Shown here in pieces: positions 9,667-20,803 of a DNA stretch of 64,000 bases; the stretch's first letter is position 1, and the number at the start of each line of letters is the position of its first letter. The notes beneath the pieces are model-generated. The model was not told where the DNA came from and ran no database searches. It was given only the letters and a program-made list of their open reading frames with translations. Source of the DNA: Mikania micrantha (Eukaryota > Streptophyta > Magnoliopsida > Asterales > Asteraceae); contig CM018683.1 in the NCBI GenBank assembly GCA_009363875.1, forward strand, positions 63,489,207 to 63,553,206, given 5' to 3'. A program made the position numbers and the translations under genes.

Positions 9667-11625
9667 ATGGCTCCTAAACGAGGTCGACCAGCTAAGAAAG
9701 CTATCGAGAACGTAACTAACCCCGAGCCGAACACTATTCCAGTTGTAACTCAAGAAACGAACACTGTTCCACCTGTTGACCCAAACCAGAACACGATTCC
9801 ACCGACAGCTTCTAGTGGATCAGTATTGAACGAAGAGATGATAGCATGAATAGTGAAAGAACAGCTATCTGCCGCTGGTATTGTAATACCACACCAGCAA
9901 CACAATACTTTGGGTTCTGGTGGGGGCCATGTGGAACAAAATGTTACTGGTGGACACATAGAAACTCATCAGACCACCGATACAACTACAACTGCTCCTG
10001 ATCCACCACGACATGCATGTACTTATAAGTATTTTTCTTCCTGCAACCATTCTACTTTCACAGGCAAGGAAGGAGCGGCTGGTCTTTTAAGGTGGATTGA
10101 AGAGATGGAAACCAAACTTAAAATCAGCCAGTGTTTAGAGGAGCATAAGGTGTCTTATGCTGTCTGTTCTCTGAAAGAATCAGCTTTAACCGGGTGGAAT
10201 ACCCAGGCAAAAACTCTGGGCACAGTTACAGTCGACTCGATGGGCTGGAACGAATTTAAAACTCTGATTATGTCAGAGTACTGCCCAATTACTGAAATTC
10301 AAAAGCTCCAGGAGGAATTCTGGAATCATTCAATGATCGGTGCTGATTGTCTAGCTTATACCGATCGTTTTCATGAACTCACTTATTTACTTCCCAATAT
10401 GTTTCCAATGGAAGCAGCTTTGATTGAGAAGTACATCAAATGGTTGGTTCCCCAGATTCGGGGAATGGTGACGGCAGCTGAACCCACAACCCTCAAACGA
10501 ACAATTTTGTTAACCACTAAGCTTACTGATGAGGCGGTAAGAAGTGGTACGTTGTCAACAAAAACTCAGACGGCCGTGGGCCGTAGTGATGTTGGTACCT
10601 CGAATGTTTCTAAAGGTACCAAACGAAAGTGGTTTGGCAAAACCAAGGAAAAAGCTCCGGTTGAGAATAGCCAGAGCAAGCTAACTGTGAAAAACTATGG
10701 TGCTGCTATTCTTGAGAGGAAAACTTATACTGGGCAGGCGCCCAAATGCAACAAGTGTCCATATCATCATACAGGACCGTGCTCTGTTTGTACTAACTGT
10801 AACAGGGTTGGACACTACACCAGATACTGTAATTTGCCTGCTCGTCAACCAAATCAAGCACCACGACAAACCACTCAAACAAATCGGTCATGCTTCAAGT
10901 GTGGGAGTCCTGACCATCTCATGCGAAACTGTCCGAACAACAACACCAATCAAGGGAATGAAGCTAGGGGGAGAGCTTTTCAGATTGGTGCAACCGAGGC
11001 TAGGCATGATGCGAATATTGTCGCTGGTACGTTTCCTCTTAATAATCTATACGCATCAGTTTTGTTTGATACAGGGGCAGATAAGAGTTTTATCTCTCCT
11101 GAATTTGCATCATTACTTTCATTGCCTACGGTAGATCTAGAAACTCATTATGTCATTGAACTTGCTAATGGCAAGTTAATCAAAACTAACAGTGTTATTC
11201 AAGGATGTTCCTTGAATTTGAATGATCGTCTTTTTAATATCAATTTACTTCCTATTGAGCTTGGGAGCTTTGATGTTGTGGTCGGTATGGACTGGCTTTC
11301 TGATAACCAAGCGGAAGTTGTATGTCAAAACAAGATGATCCGTATTCCATTACCTAACGGTAATACACTGGTAGTTCAAGGAGAACGAGCTGGTAGAAAA
11401 CTTGGTATCATTTCTTGTATGCAAACTCAGAAATTCTTACGGAAAGGTTGTCAGGCCTTTCTAGCACATGTAATTGAGAACTGTCCTGCACAAAAACGTA
11501 TCGAAGATATTCTAGTAGTCAAGGATTTTCCTGAAGTTTTTCCTGAGGATATATCAGGATTACCCCCAATGAGACAGGTTGAATTTCATATTGACTTGAT
11601 TCCAGGTGCAGCACCTGTTGCTAAA
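9667..11625 (+). pseudogene. gag-pro: gag and protease of the Tekay element
   Basis: One frame encodes a basic N-terminus (MAPKRGRPAKK), a retrotransposon Gag domain (about 10030-10540), two zinc knuckles (CTNCNRVGHYTRYC near 10788-10830; CFKCGSPDHLMRNC at 10890-10931) and an aspartic protease with the DTGA active site at 11068-11079 and the downstream GMDWL segment. Gag builds the particle and the knuckles bind element RNA; protease matures the polyprotein. The frame is broken by TGA at 9847-9849 (consistent with CGA to TGA) and ends in a one-base loss at about 11620-11626, where RT begins to read in another frame. Confidence 0.92.
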
Positions 11626-12895
11626 GCCCGTATCGGCTTGCGCCATCAAAGATGCAAGAGCTTTCAGGTCAATTGCAAGAACTGTTAGACAAAGGTTTTA
11701 TCAGACCTAGTTTCTCACCCTGGGGAGCACCAATTCTTTTTGTGAAAAAGAAGGATGGTTCATTCAGGATGTGCATTGACTACAGGGAACTCAATAAACT
11801 GACAATCAAGAACCGTTATCCACTACCTCGTATCGATGATCTGTTTGATCAATTGCAAGGTGCTACATATTTCTCAAAAATTGATTTGAGATCCGGATAC
11901 CATCAGTTGCGAATCCATGACGATGATGTTCAAAAAACTGCCTTCCGAACCCGATACGAACGTTACGAATTTTTAGTAATGCCGTTTGGTTTAACCAATG
12001 CACCTGCATTTTCATGGATCTGATGAATCGAGTATGTAGACCTTATCTGGATAAGTTCGTGATTGTGTTTATTGATGACATTCTTGTTTATTCTCGAAAT
12101 CAACAAGAACATGCCCAACACTTGAAACTAATATTAGAACTTCTAGCACGTGAACAGCTATATGCCAAATTCTCCAAGTGTGAATTTTGGTTACGAGAAG
12201 TTCAATTTCTTGGGCATGTTGTAAATGAGAACGGTATTCAAGTGGATCCCAGTAAGATTCAAGCGGTGAAACAATGGGAAACACCACGAACCTCGACTGA
12301 AATACGACAATTTTTGGGGTTGGCAGGTTATTATCGCCGATTTATTAAGAATTTCTCAAAAATAGTCTTGCCACGCACCACATTGACCCAAAAGAATCAA
12401 CCTTTTATATGGGATTCCCAACAGGAGGAGGCATTCCAACTGTTAAAACACAAACTCTGCAATGCACCCATAATAGCATTACCAGAAGGTACAGCTAACT
12501 TCACGGTATATTGTGATGCTTCCCGTCAGGGACTTGGGTGTGTTTTAATGCAGAATGATAAGGTAATTGCTTATGCTTCTCGATAACTGAAGATACATGA
12601 GAAGAACTATACTACCCATGATCTAGAACTTGGTGCAGTGGTGTTTGCACTCAAGATTTGGAGACACTATTTATATGGAACCAAGTGTATCATATACACT
12701 GATCACAAAAGTCTTCAACACATTCTAGATCAGAAAATGTTGAACATGCGACAGAGGCGGTGGGTTGAAATTCTAAACGACTATGACTGTGAAATTCGTT
12801 ATCACCCAGGTAAAGCGAATGTCATAGCCGATGCCTTGAGTCGCAAGGAACGAGTCAAACCTTTACGTGTGAGAGCGTTAGGTATGACTATTTAA
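11620..12895 (+). pseudogene. pol: Reverse transcriptase and RNase H of the Tekay element
   Basis: Reading shifts frame at about 11620-11626. The RT then shows the fingers region (WGAPILFVKKKDGSFRMCIDYRELN), the palm and the catalytic FIDDIL at 12068-12085. A second one-base loss lies near 12009. RNase H follows (YCDASRQGLGCVL, then TDHKSLQHIL and ADALSR near 12840). TAA at 12584-12586 and at 12893-12895 interrupt the frame; both stand where the family has Gln, consistent with CAA to TAA. The enzyme would copy element RNA into DNA in the cytoplasmic particle. Not functional as written. Confidence 0.93.
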
Positions 12896-13716
12896 ACCAG
12901 TCTAATTCCTCATATTAGGGAAGCTCAGCAACAAGCTTTACAAGCAACAAACTACTCAGCTGAGAACCTAAGAGGATTAGACAAACAACTTGAAACCAAA
13001 GCTGATAGAGTTCTGTATTTCAAAAGCCGAATTTGGGTTCCTATATTCGGTAACTCTAGAACAATTATCTTGGATGAGACGCATAAATCCAGGTATTCTA
13101 TTCATCCAGGTGCTGATAAAATGTATAAAGATCTTAAAGATTTTTACTGGTGGCCTGGGATGAAGAAACACATAGCCGAATACGTGGATCGATGTCTAAC
13201 ATGTCTCAAAATTAAGGCTGAACATCAACGACCTTCTAGGTTATTGCAACAACCTGAGATTCCCATGTAGAAATGGGATCAAATCTCTATGGATTTTATC
13301 ACTAAATTACCCAGAACATCACGTAATCATGACTCTATATAGGTTATCGTTGATCGCCTTACGAAATCTGCGCATTTCTTACCCATCCGAGAAGATTATT
13401 CTATGGATCGACTCGCTAAACTCTATGTTAATGAGATTTTATCTCGACATGGAATACCAATCTCTATCATTTCTGACAGAGATAGTCGATTTATGTCACG
13501 GTTTTGGCAAACTCTTCAGAATGCTCTGGGCACACAAATCAATATGAGCACAACTTATCATCCATAAACCGACGGGCAGACTGAACGAACAAATCGAACT
13601 CTTGAAGACATGCTCAGAAGCTGTGTGATTGATTTTGGAGGTAGCTGGGACATTCATCTTCCACTTGTTGAATTTTCAAACAATAACAGCTACCATACCA
13701 GTATTCAATGCGCTCC
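12896..13716 (+). pseudogene. pol: Integrase N-terminal and catalytic part, Tekay element
   Basis: The zinc-binding HHCC segment is visible (HKSRYSIH, CLTCLK; about 13080-13212), followed by the catalytic core with Asp in SMDFITK (about 13290) and in IISDRDSRF (about 13475), and Glu in the GQTERTN region (about 13575). Stops at 13268 (TAG, for a conserved Trp), 13340 (TAG, Trp) and 13565 (TAA, Gln) break it. The frame is cut at 13716 by the solo LTR and resumes at 17052. Integrase joins element DNA to the host chromosome. Confidence 0.92.
13712..13716. repeat. Target duplication GCTCC of the solo LTR (left copy)
   Basis: GCTCC here and at 17047-17051 flank the TGTAACA...TGTTACA insertion exactly, giving a perfect 5-bp duplication, the size made by Ty3/gypsy integrases. 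Confidence 0.93.
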
Positions 13717-16700
13717 TGTAACATCACTATACTTTAGGCTGTCAGTACAATCCGTACATCCGTACGATTGTACTGTTACGACCTAAGATTTTGTAATTAT
13801 TAATATTGACACATTATTTGATGATTATCAATGTTATTGGTATACATGTTCATAACATATTATACGCGAAAACCGGGGGAAGTTTAGTTGTAACGCAACT
13901 AAACAGAACCAGAGGGTTTATCGCAGTTATACTATTGATGATGAGATATCTTTGGATTGGGTTTATAATATTAAAGTCAATAAAATGATGAAAGTTTAAT
14001 TGGAAATAAATACGCAATGGTGAGGTTACGAACATAATTTAAACACGAATATTAATTCAGAATTATTAACTTAATAATATATTCGCGTGAATGACGATTC
14101 ACACAAATATAATTATTAAGAATAATATTCTGAAACAATATTCCATAAATCGTAAATCGAATCGAAATACGATACGAGCGTTGGATTCGTAAAGGTGACG
14201 ATCTTTACGAATACGTACGCGAGTAACGCGTTTCGACGAGATAATTAAATAATATCAAACGATATTAAATTAATAAAGAAAACTAAAAATATTTATTAGG
14301 AATCACAACTTAAAACAAAAACGAATAGATTAAATCAATTAATTATGTAATTTAATGAAAATAAATGGATATACTTCATTTAAACGATTTTATGATTTAA
14401 GATCAATTTAATTAGTGAAACCTTATTATCTAAACATTTTATGTTTTAAATTTGTCTTGCGTTAAAAACCGAGCATTTATTACGATTATCTCGATAAGAA
14501 CGAGACCGAACACGTGGGATTATACGGGTAATTAAATGGGAAGAAGCTCATCTTCTTCCTCATTGTTACAAACCCTCTCTCTCTCTCTCTAAAACACACA
14601 CTCACGCACCCTCACTCTCTCTCTAACTTCTCTCTAAGTTTTCTCGCTCGTTTCTTGACGAAATCAAGAGATCTCGGAGCCTACGCGTTCGTGTGATCGA
14701 GAGGAACAAGAAGATATCAAGAAACTCAGCTGAAGATCACGATTTTGAGGTAAATCTACATCCTTCTTTGCGGTTTTATTGAGAAACTTTATAAGAACAT
14801 GGGTGTCGACTTTTAAACGATCTTAGGAGTGTTGTATGGTTAAATCGTGTATGTATAGGGTCGAATGAGTGAGTGTAACAGGTTTCCATGGTTGATGCGC
14901 TTGAAGATGATGATGATAAGATGAACTACAGATCGACGAACCTGTGTTCACGAGCTGGGAGGGAACGAACCTATAGAGTTCGTGACCTGAAACCCTTAAT
15001 GATAGCCGAACCCTGCTGATCATGAAGCCCTCACCACGAACCTGTTGCATCATCCACGAACCATAGGAGTCACGAACCTAGGACAACAGGGCAACGAACC
15101 CATCTCATAGAAGCCGCGAACCATCTTTGTTGGCCGAACCCTTTTGCCTTGGCCACGAACCCTAAGGAACCGAACCCTTCTTCCTTTTGGGCGAACCATG
15201 TTGCCACAGACGACCCTTCCTTAGCTGATCAAGTCCTGATGGCCGAACCTTAGTATTGGATTAGCCGAACCTTGGGAGACAAAGAGGATAACGAACCTTG
15301 GATCAACACCCTTTTGGCCGAACCCTTCATTGTGGGCCGAACCTAAGTTAATCATGATAGAAGGTTCGCTGCCCCATGTAGTATGCAACCTAGTACTTAT
15401 TGATTTAGGAGATTAAAGATATATACAAGGGTGTATAAGCATGTGTATTTGTATATATATAAGCATAGATGTGTATGGATGTATCCATGCATGCATGAAA
15501 GATCTAGACCACCACCTTTATCTTTTAATTTGAATTTTTAGAAAAATTAAGGAATACACATATATAAAACTTGGATTATGATTAACTTAGTTTGTAGAAG
15601 TTATTGAATTGGTATTTAATGAATCACCAACTCAAATTAAGGTGGTTAGAGTAATTGCGTATGCATGTGAGGATACATCTATGATATAAAAATAATTTCA
15701 TTATTATGAGTTAGTTAACAACTAGCTAATCAAACTATCTATAATAATGAACACTTATAATAAGTCGGGTAATCCGTTACAACTTAGAATCAATAAACTA
15801 AGTTAATACAATGCAAACGTGTTAAAGTAAATTAATATAGACATTAATTGAGTATGGAACACTTATGCTTATAAAAGTGGAAATCACAATAATTACATAT
15901 CTTTGAGTTGACCTGAGTTATATACGCGAGCGCGCATTATAAGAGAACACTGATTCTAAGGACTTCAGGTGAGTTCTCATAACCTCCCTTTCTTTAAACT
16001 GTTTTGGTTTTAAAACTCGGAGGTGAAACATGTATACCGGTTTAAATATTATTTTGATAATACAAGGATAATACCTATTTATCATTATGATATTCACTAT
16101 TACGAATTATCATTATTATGGATTATCACTGATTATTATACATCCGTGTAAACATTGTTATTGACTTCGGTCGATAACAAAGGTTACATGTATTGTCACA
16201 TACTCCGTGAATCATTGCCTTTGACTTCGGTTAATTGCTTTGACTTTATGTATTGTCACGTGGATGGTTTCCACATCCGTGAATCCTCGCCTTTAACTCC
16301 GGTTAATTGCTTTGGATTCATGTATAGCCACGTGGTTAGCTACCACTCCATGTATCATGTTTTTAACTTATGTTAATTACATAATGATCATGTATAGTCA
16401 CGGACATTATTTGAGAATATTGGTGTTGAGATTGATTGATTGGTTATGTTGATTGATTATCTATTATTGACTATGATTATTTATGATTGATTATGACTGA
16501 TCGGGTATGTGATTATGTGTTTGTGTATGTGCTTGGTTGTTAAGTTTGGGGATTGGTTGGATTATCTCATACAGGTATTATTGTGGATTTTCTCAGGAAA
16601 TCATAAGCATTTATACTCATTTTATCTAAACCTTTTATAAAACCATTTTTAAACTGAAACTCTTAAATCCATTTTATAAAACCTTTTTAAAGTATAAAAA

Positions 16701-17046
16701 CTTTTGATTACTCACCAACTACTTTGTAGTTGACACTTGATTTCTTACATGTTTCAGGTGATGGAGACAAGTAGGATGAAGAGGGTGATCTCTTCTATTT
16801 TGGACATCATCATATAGGGTCTTGGACTTAGCTAAATAACTAAATATCTGGCGACTAGAATTTAGTTAGATAGCTAAATCTCTTTTGTATTTGTTGTAAC
16901 TATTTCATGATGGACATGATTTTGTGTAATTATTTTGGTTGAGTGATTGATATATGATGATTGGATTTAGATGCCCACGAGCTTTTGAACAATCTACACA
17001 TCCCTCGTGGCATCCCGACGTTTCCGCCATCGGTCGGGGTGTTACA
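13717..17046 (+). mobile_element. Solo LTR (3,330 bp) of a Ty3/gypsy family, inserted in integrase
   Basis: Starts TGTAACATC and ends GGTCGGGGTGTTACA, with perfect 5-bp duplications, and contains no gag or pol, so it is a solo LTR left by recombination between the LTRs of a complete element. It is unusually long. Notable content: a (CT)n run near 14575, a degenerate array of CGAACC-containing units (about 14935-15350), and about 60-bp repeats with GACTTCGGTTAATTGC (about 16150-16400). AG/GTGAGTTCTC (15968/15969) and TTTCAG/GT (16757/16758) form the same intron-like pair seen in the other LTRs. The end CGTTTCCGCCATCGGTCGGGG is related to the ends at 22870-22901 and 43990-44023. Small open frames inside are not credible genes. 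Confidence 0.92.
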
Positions 17047-17665
17047 GCTCCATTCGAAGCACTTTATGGACTCAAGTGTAGATCACCTATCTGTTGGTCA
17101 GAGGTAGGTGAGAGTCAAATCATAGGCCCAGAATTCATTCAGGAAACAACTGATAAGATCACACTCATTCAAAAACGAATTAAAGCTGCTCGCGATCATC
17201 AAAAGAGTTATGATGATAATCGCCATAGACCACTCGAATTCCAAATAGGTGATCTAGTAATGTTGAAAGTTTCACCTTGGAATGGTATTTTTCAGATTTG
17301 GAAAGAGAGGTAAGCTTTCACCAAGGTATGTAGGACCATTTAAAATTCTTGAACGAATTGGATTAGTAGCCTACAGACTTGAATTACCTCTTGAACTCAG
17401 TAACATTCACGATGTTTTTCATATATCAAATCTGAAAAGGTGCCTAACTGATGAATCCTTGATCATACCTCTAGAAGATATTCATATTGGTGAAAAACTT
17501 CAGTTCATTGAAGAACCAGTAGAGGTAATGGATCGAGAAAAGAAAGTACTGAAATGTAGTCGCATACCAATCGTTAAAGTTCGATGGAATTCACAACGTG
17601 GACCTGAATATACATGGGAACGTGAAGATCGAATGAAAACCAAATACCCACATCTATTCTCATAA
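17047..17665 (+). pseudogene. pol: Integrase C-terminal part and chromodomain, Tekay element
   Basis: Codons continue the integrase from FEALYG through the GPY/F-like module (KLSPRYVGPFKILERIG) to a C-terminal chromodomain (EEPVEVMD, VKVRWNS, PEYTWEREDRM; about 17500-17655) ending in a stop at 17663-17665. A one-base gain in a T run near 17288 shifts the frame. Chromodomains of this lineage guide integration to particular chromatin. This domain, with the iMet primer site, is the basis for the Tekay assignment. Confidence 0.93.
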
Positions 17666-17718
17666 ACGATTGTCATCAAGTAAGTCTTCACTAAATTTCG
17701 GGACGAAATTTCTCTAAC

Positions 17719-17728
17719 AGGAGGAGAC
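17719..17728 (+). other. Polypurine tract of the Tekay element
   Basis: AGGAGGAGAC lies directly before the 3' LTR and primes plus-strand synthesis. The conserved block ACTAAATTTCGGGACGAAA upstream (about 17689-17707) also occurs, in reverse, beside the LTR at 4752. Confidence 0.85.
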
Positions 17729-19835
17729 TGTGACAATTGTAGTTGAGAATTACGTCATCGATGAAATGATCACATTTGATCGTTCTAGAAATCCACGTTG
17801 ATTTGACGATTGTAATTATTACCGATTGAAAGTATGCGATAAATGATGAACGTGGGCGAAAACCGTGTGCGAAACGGAGTTCGGGAGTTCCCGGAATCGA
17901 AAAACGAAGAAAAATTTCTAAGTATTGAAGAATTGGGCTCGTCGCGGTACGCTAAGGATGGGTTGAAGGTTCTCAGCGGTACGTGACGCTTGAAAAATAT
18001 CTTATTTCTCCGGATTTCTTCGCGGTACGCGAAGCCTTGTTTTGCTCCTTGTCGCGATACGCGACGGGTGAGGCGGTGCAATGGATCAGATTTCTTCACC
18101 AGATTTTCATGCAAAATTTATTTTGTTACATCTCTCGAACCAGAACACCACCACAGGCGAAGAACATCATCTTTGCGCATCCAGTCTCAGTTTTAAAGAC
18201 ATCTGATTGTGTGGTTGAAGCCAGGGAACTTATCTGTAAGTACTGATCATTGTTTTGAAGTCAGAAATCCGTCTGAATAGGTAACAGTTCGTTTTAACCT
18301 TCTAGCTTGATAATGATCGATTAGATCTTGATTTTGAACGTAATGGCATAGTTAGAATTGTTGATTATTGCCTAGATAATGGCTAGGATTGATTATAAAC
18401 GAAGAACACGATGTTTTAACGGTTAAATCCTTGTTTTGATCCGTTGTAATGCCCGGTTTGCATGAAATCATACCCATGATTATAATGGTTTAAACCATTT
18501 GATTATGACAATGTAGGTGATTAGTTGGATTAATCCTTGAAATGCAAGATTAAATCCAAGTGTTTCAAACTAAACACAATCATTAACATACTCATTGGAA
18601 CGATTATCTGATGTTTGTGATAACAGTCAGATTAGTATGTTAAGCGTGGTTATTAAACCTATTCTAATGCTACATTGTGATATTTCATGATATTTGGGTA
18701 ATCAATAACAAGGATTGATCATTCCTAAGCCATTAATCTGTTTAGAAACTGTTTCAGTAGTATAATCAACAACATTATCTAACTGGTTAATCGGAGATTA
18801 ATTTGATTAAACAAAGGTGTCATCAACCTTTTAGTAGGAACCCAAATCAGTATAGGTACCTACATTATCATACATTGTATGATATTAGGTTAAAACAATC
18901 CATTAAACACCTAATATCGATTGATGACTTTTCATTTCAATGTCTGCGACGTTGAACGTTCAGACATATCTAATCAGCAAGTTAGAATATAAATAATTAA
19001 TCAAACATAAACTAATGCAGATTTACACTATTAGCATCAGTTTGCGTGTGATTCCACTACTTTGTGACTTCAGGTGAGTTTCGTACAACCCCTTTTCATT
19101 TTAGTGTTTTACAAATATCGGAGAATTTCTGTAAATCGATTTCTGAACATATGATATGTATCACTGTTATCTTTGTGATTTCATGTGACTTTTGTGTGAT
19201 TTCCTGGGATTTTGCCGTTAGTATCTCTATCACGGTATCAAAAGCCCTCATTCTTTGAAACTGTATCTAGTGAACCCATGTGGGGCCGAACAGGAAGCAT
19301 TGATAGTAGTATTGGCTGACAACCCATTTGCTGGGAGGATTGCATCTCCCCTGGTGTAAATGTTTGTTACATGTTTCCGAAACACTTTCTTAATGTTAGT
19401 GATAGACATTAAGATAACGAGGCATTAAGATATTTACCGACGGGTAGTATCTTCGTGAAACGTAAAACTGTCCGAAAGGAACTAGATACAGGTCCCATGG
19501 TTATCTGAACTGTATATCTTGAAATTTTGCATATCATATTGTTTAATTACTAAACTTTACGAACTCACCAGCTTTGTGCTTACGTTTTCAAATCAAACAT
19601 TTTTGCAGGTAGACATTGATTCCGGTGAGACTGCACTTCACAAACTTGTATCTGAATAAGTTAATGATGTAATGCGAATTGTAATAACGAACCATGTAAT
19701 GTAATTATCCTAAATTAATCCGTGTGCTTATGATATCGGATCAAGTAAGTCACCCCTCATCTCTAAGACATCACTACTATGCGGAAACCGTTTCAGTGAC
19801 ATCATCAACAGGTGACGAGAGGTGGGGGTGTGACA
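17729..19835 (+). repeat. 3' LTR of the Tekay element
   Basis: Copy of 4868-6977 with about 33 substitutions counted by eye and a small indel near 19780. It begins TGTGACAATTGTAG and ends GGGTGTGACA. It has the same donor/acceptor-like pair and GTAC palindromes (one changed to CGCGATACGCG near 18055). Confidence 0.95.
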
Positions 19836-19840
19836 CCTTG

Positions 19841-20032
19841 TGTATTCAGGTCCATGTTGAGAGTTTCATCTAACCTTAATGATTGGAATGCGGCTTCGTT
19901 TCAGCACTTTGACCTCTAGGTCCATTACCTCTACTGGTTCTTCCGTGAACTGAAGGTTGTCATCAATTTGAATCTCTTCAAGAGGTACGATTAACGATTC
20001 ATCCGATAGGCACTATTTCAGAAAACTTCTCA
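19841..20032 (-). pseudogene. Chromodomain fragment of the older Tekay copy
   Basis: Read on the minus strand, this encodes the end of a chromovirus integrase (a Glu-Glu-Pro-Val-Glu stretch followed by RSRIPI and KVR), homologous to 17455-17620. It continues across the insertion into 4753-4867. Homology is lost at about 20033, where a separate repeat begins, so the older element is truncated. Confidence 0.85.
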
Positions 20033-20389
20033 TTTTGGAGAAAACCAAGGAAACTCATACTATCCAATAAATTTTTTAAAATTTTTTTACATTTTTTTAT
20101 TATAAGGTTAGAAATGTTATAATAAAAAACAAATTTTTTAAAAAAATACGTAGATCATGAGGTTACGTTTATGCCACTCAAAAAGTTTCGTATGTAACTT
20201 ATAAAGTTACATATATGTAATCTGTATGTGTAACATACAAGTTACATATATGTAATAACCTAAATCCATTTTTTTTTATTTTTTTTCTTTTTTACATTTC
20301 TTATCTTATAACAGAAGGAAATAAAAATGAAAAAAAAAAGTCTAATTGGTGATGATTGTGTTTAGTTTTCTTGTTTTCTCTAAAATGAA
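20033..20389. repeat. Putative MITE truncating the older Tekay copy
   Basis: The ends form an imperfect inverted repeat: CTTCTCATTTTGGAGAAAAC on the left and, reverse-complemented, CTTCATTTTAGAGAAAAC on the right. Inside are T/A runs and TACATATATGTA-type palindromes. It starts exactly where pol homology of the older copy stops. I see no clear target duplication. Confidence 0.55.
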
Positions 20390-20803
20390 GGTTTTGTTAG
20401 GAACCCTCCCCTAATACATAGGAGATGATATTCAGGATGGAATACCTAATAACATATTTTGAATTATTTAACATTGATCTTAGGCATAATATCCTAATGA
20501 GTTCATAGGATTATGACATTGACATCATGGATTACATTAGACATGTGATATAATAACTTTTTAGATATATTGACAAGTCACTAATCATACGTACAATATC
20601 ATTGAGTTTCCATCATGAGTATGAATATTGTAATTTGCAATGTTACAACCTTTTCAGATTTAGTGATAAGTCACCATCACTAATCTTAAGTATGATATCA
20701 TAAGGTTTAAAATTGTATAAACAATGTATTAAAATCATTTTGAATTTGATTAGAAATCTTGGAGAGTTGTATAAACAATGTATTAAATTGTATAAACAAC
20801 GTC
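20390..20803. other. Non-coding DNA with short internal repeats
   Basis: No gene. The phrase TGTATAAACAA(T/C)GTATTAAA occurs two to three times near 20715-20800, just before the inverted-repeat LTR structure. Short similarities to 23440-23830 (ATAGGATT, AAGTCTAATGAG) hint at a shared dispersed repeat. Confidence 0.4.

Larger units (their letters stand above)
4868..19835 (+). mobile_element. Tekay-lineage (chromovirus) Ty3/gypsy retrotransposon, nearly complete
   Basis: Two direct LTRs (4868-6977 and 17729-19835; both TGTGAC...GTGACA) enclose a tRNA-iMet primer site, an extra ORF, gag, protease, RT, RNase H, integrase, a chromodomain and a polypurine tract. Flanks are CCATG (4863-4867) and CCTTG (19836-19840), a 5-bp target duplication with one change. 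By eye the LTRs differ at roughly 33 sites in 2.1 kb, about 1.6%. Integrase is interrupted by a 3,330-bp solo LTR, so the original element was about 11.6 kb. The integrase C-terminal chromodomain and PBS type assign it to Tekay/Del. Several stops and one-base shifts make it non-autonomous as it stands. Confidence 0.95.

Noticed and set aside
14823..16376. Small ORFs within the solo LTR
   Set aside because: They arise from the CGAACC and GACTTCGG repeats, and have no start context or domain support.
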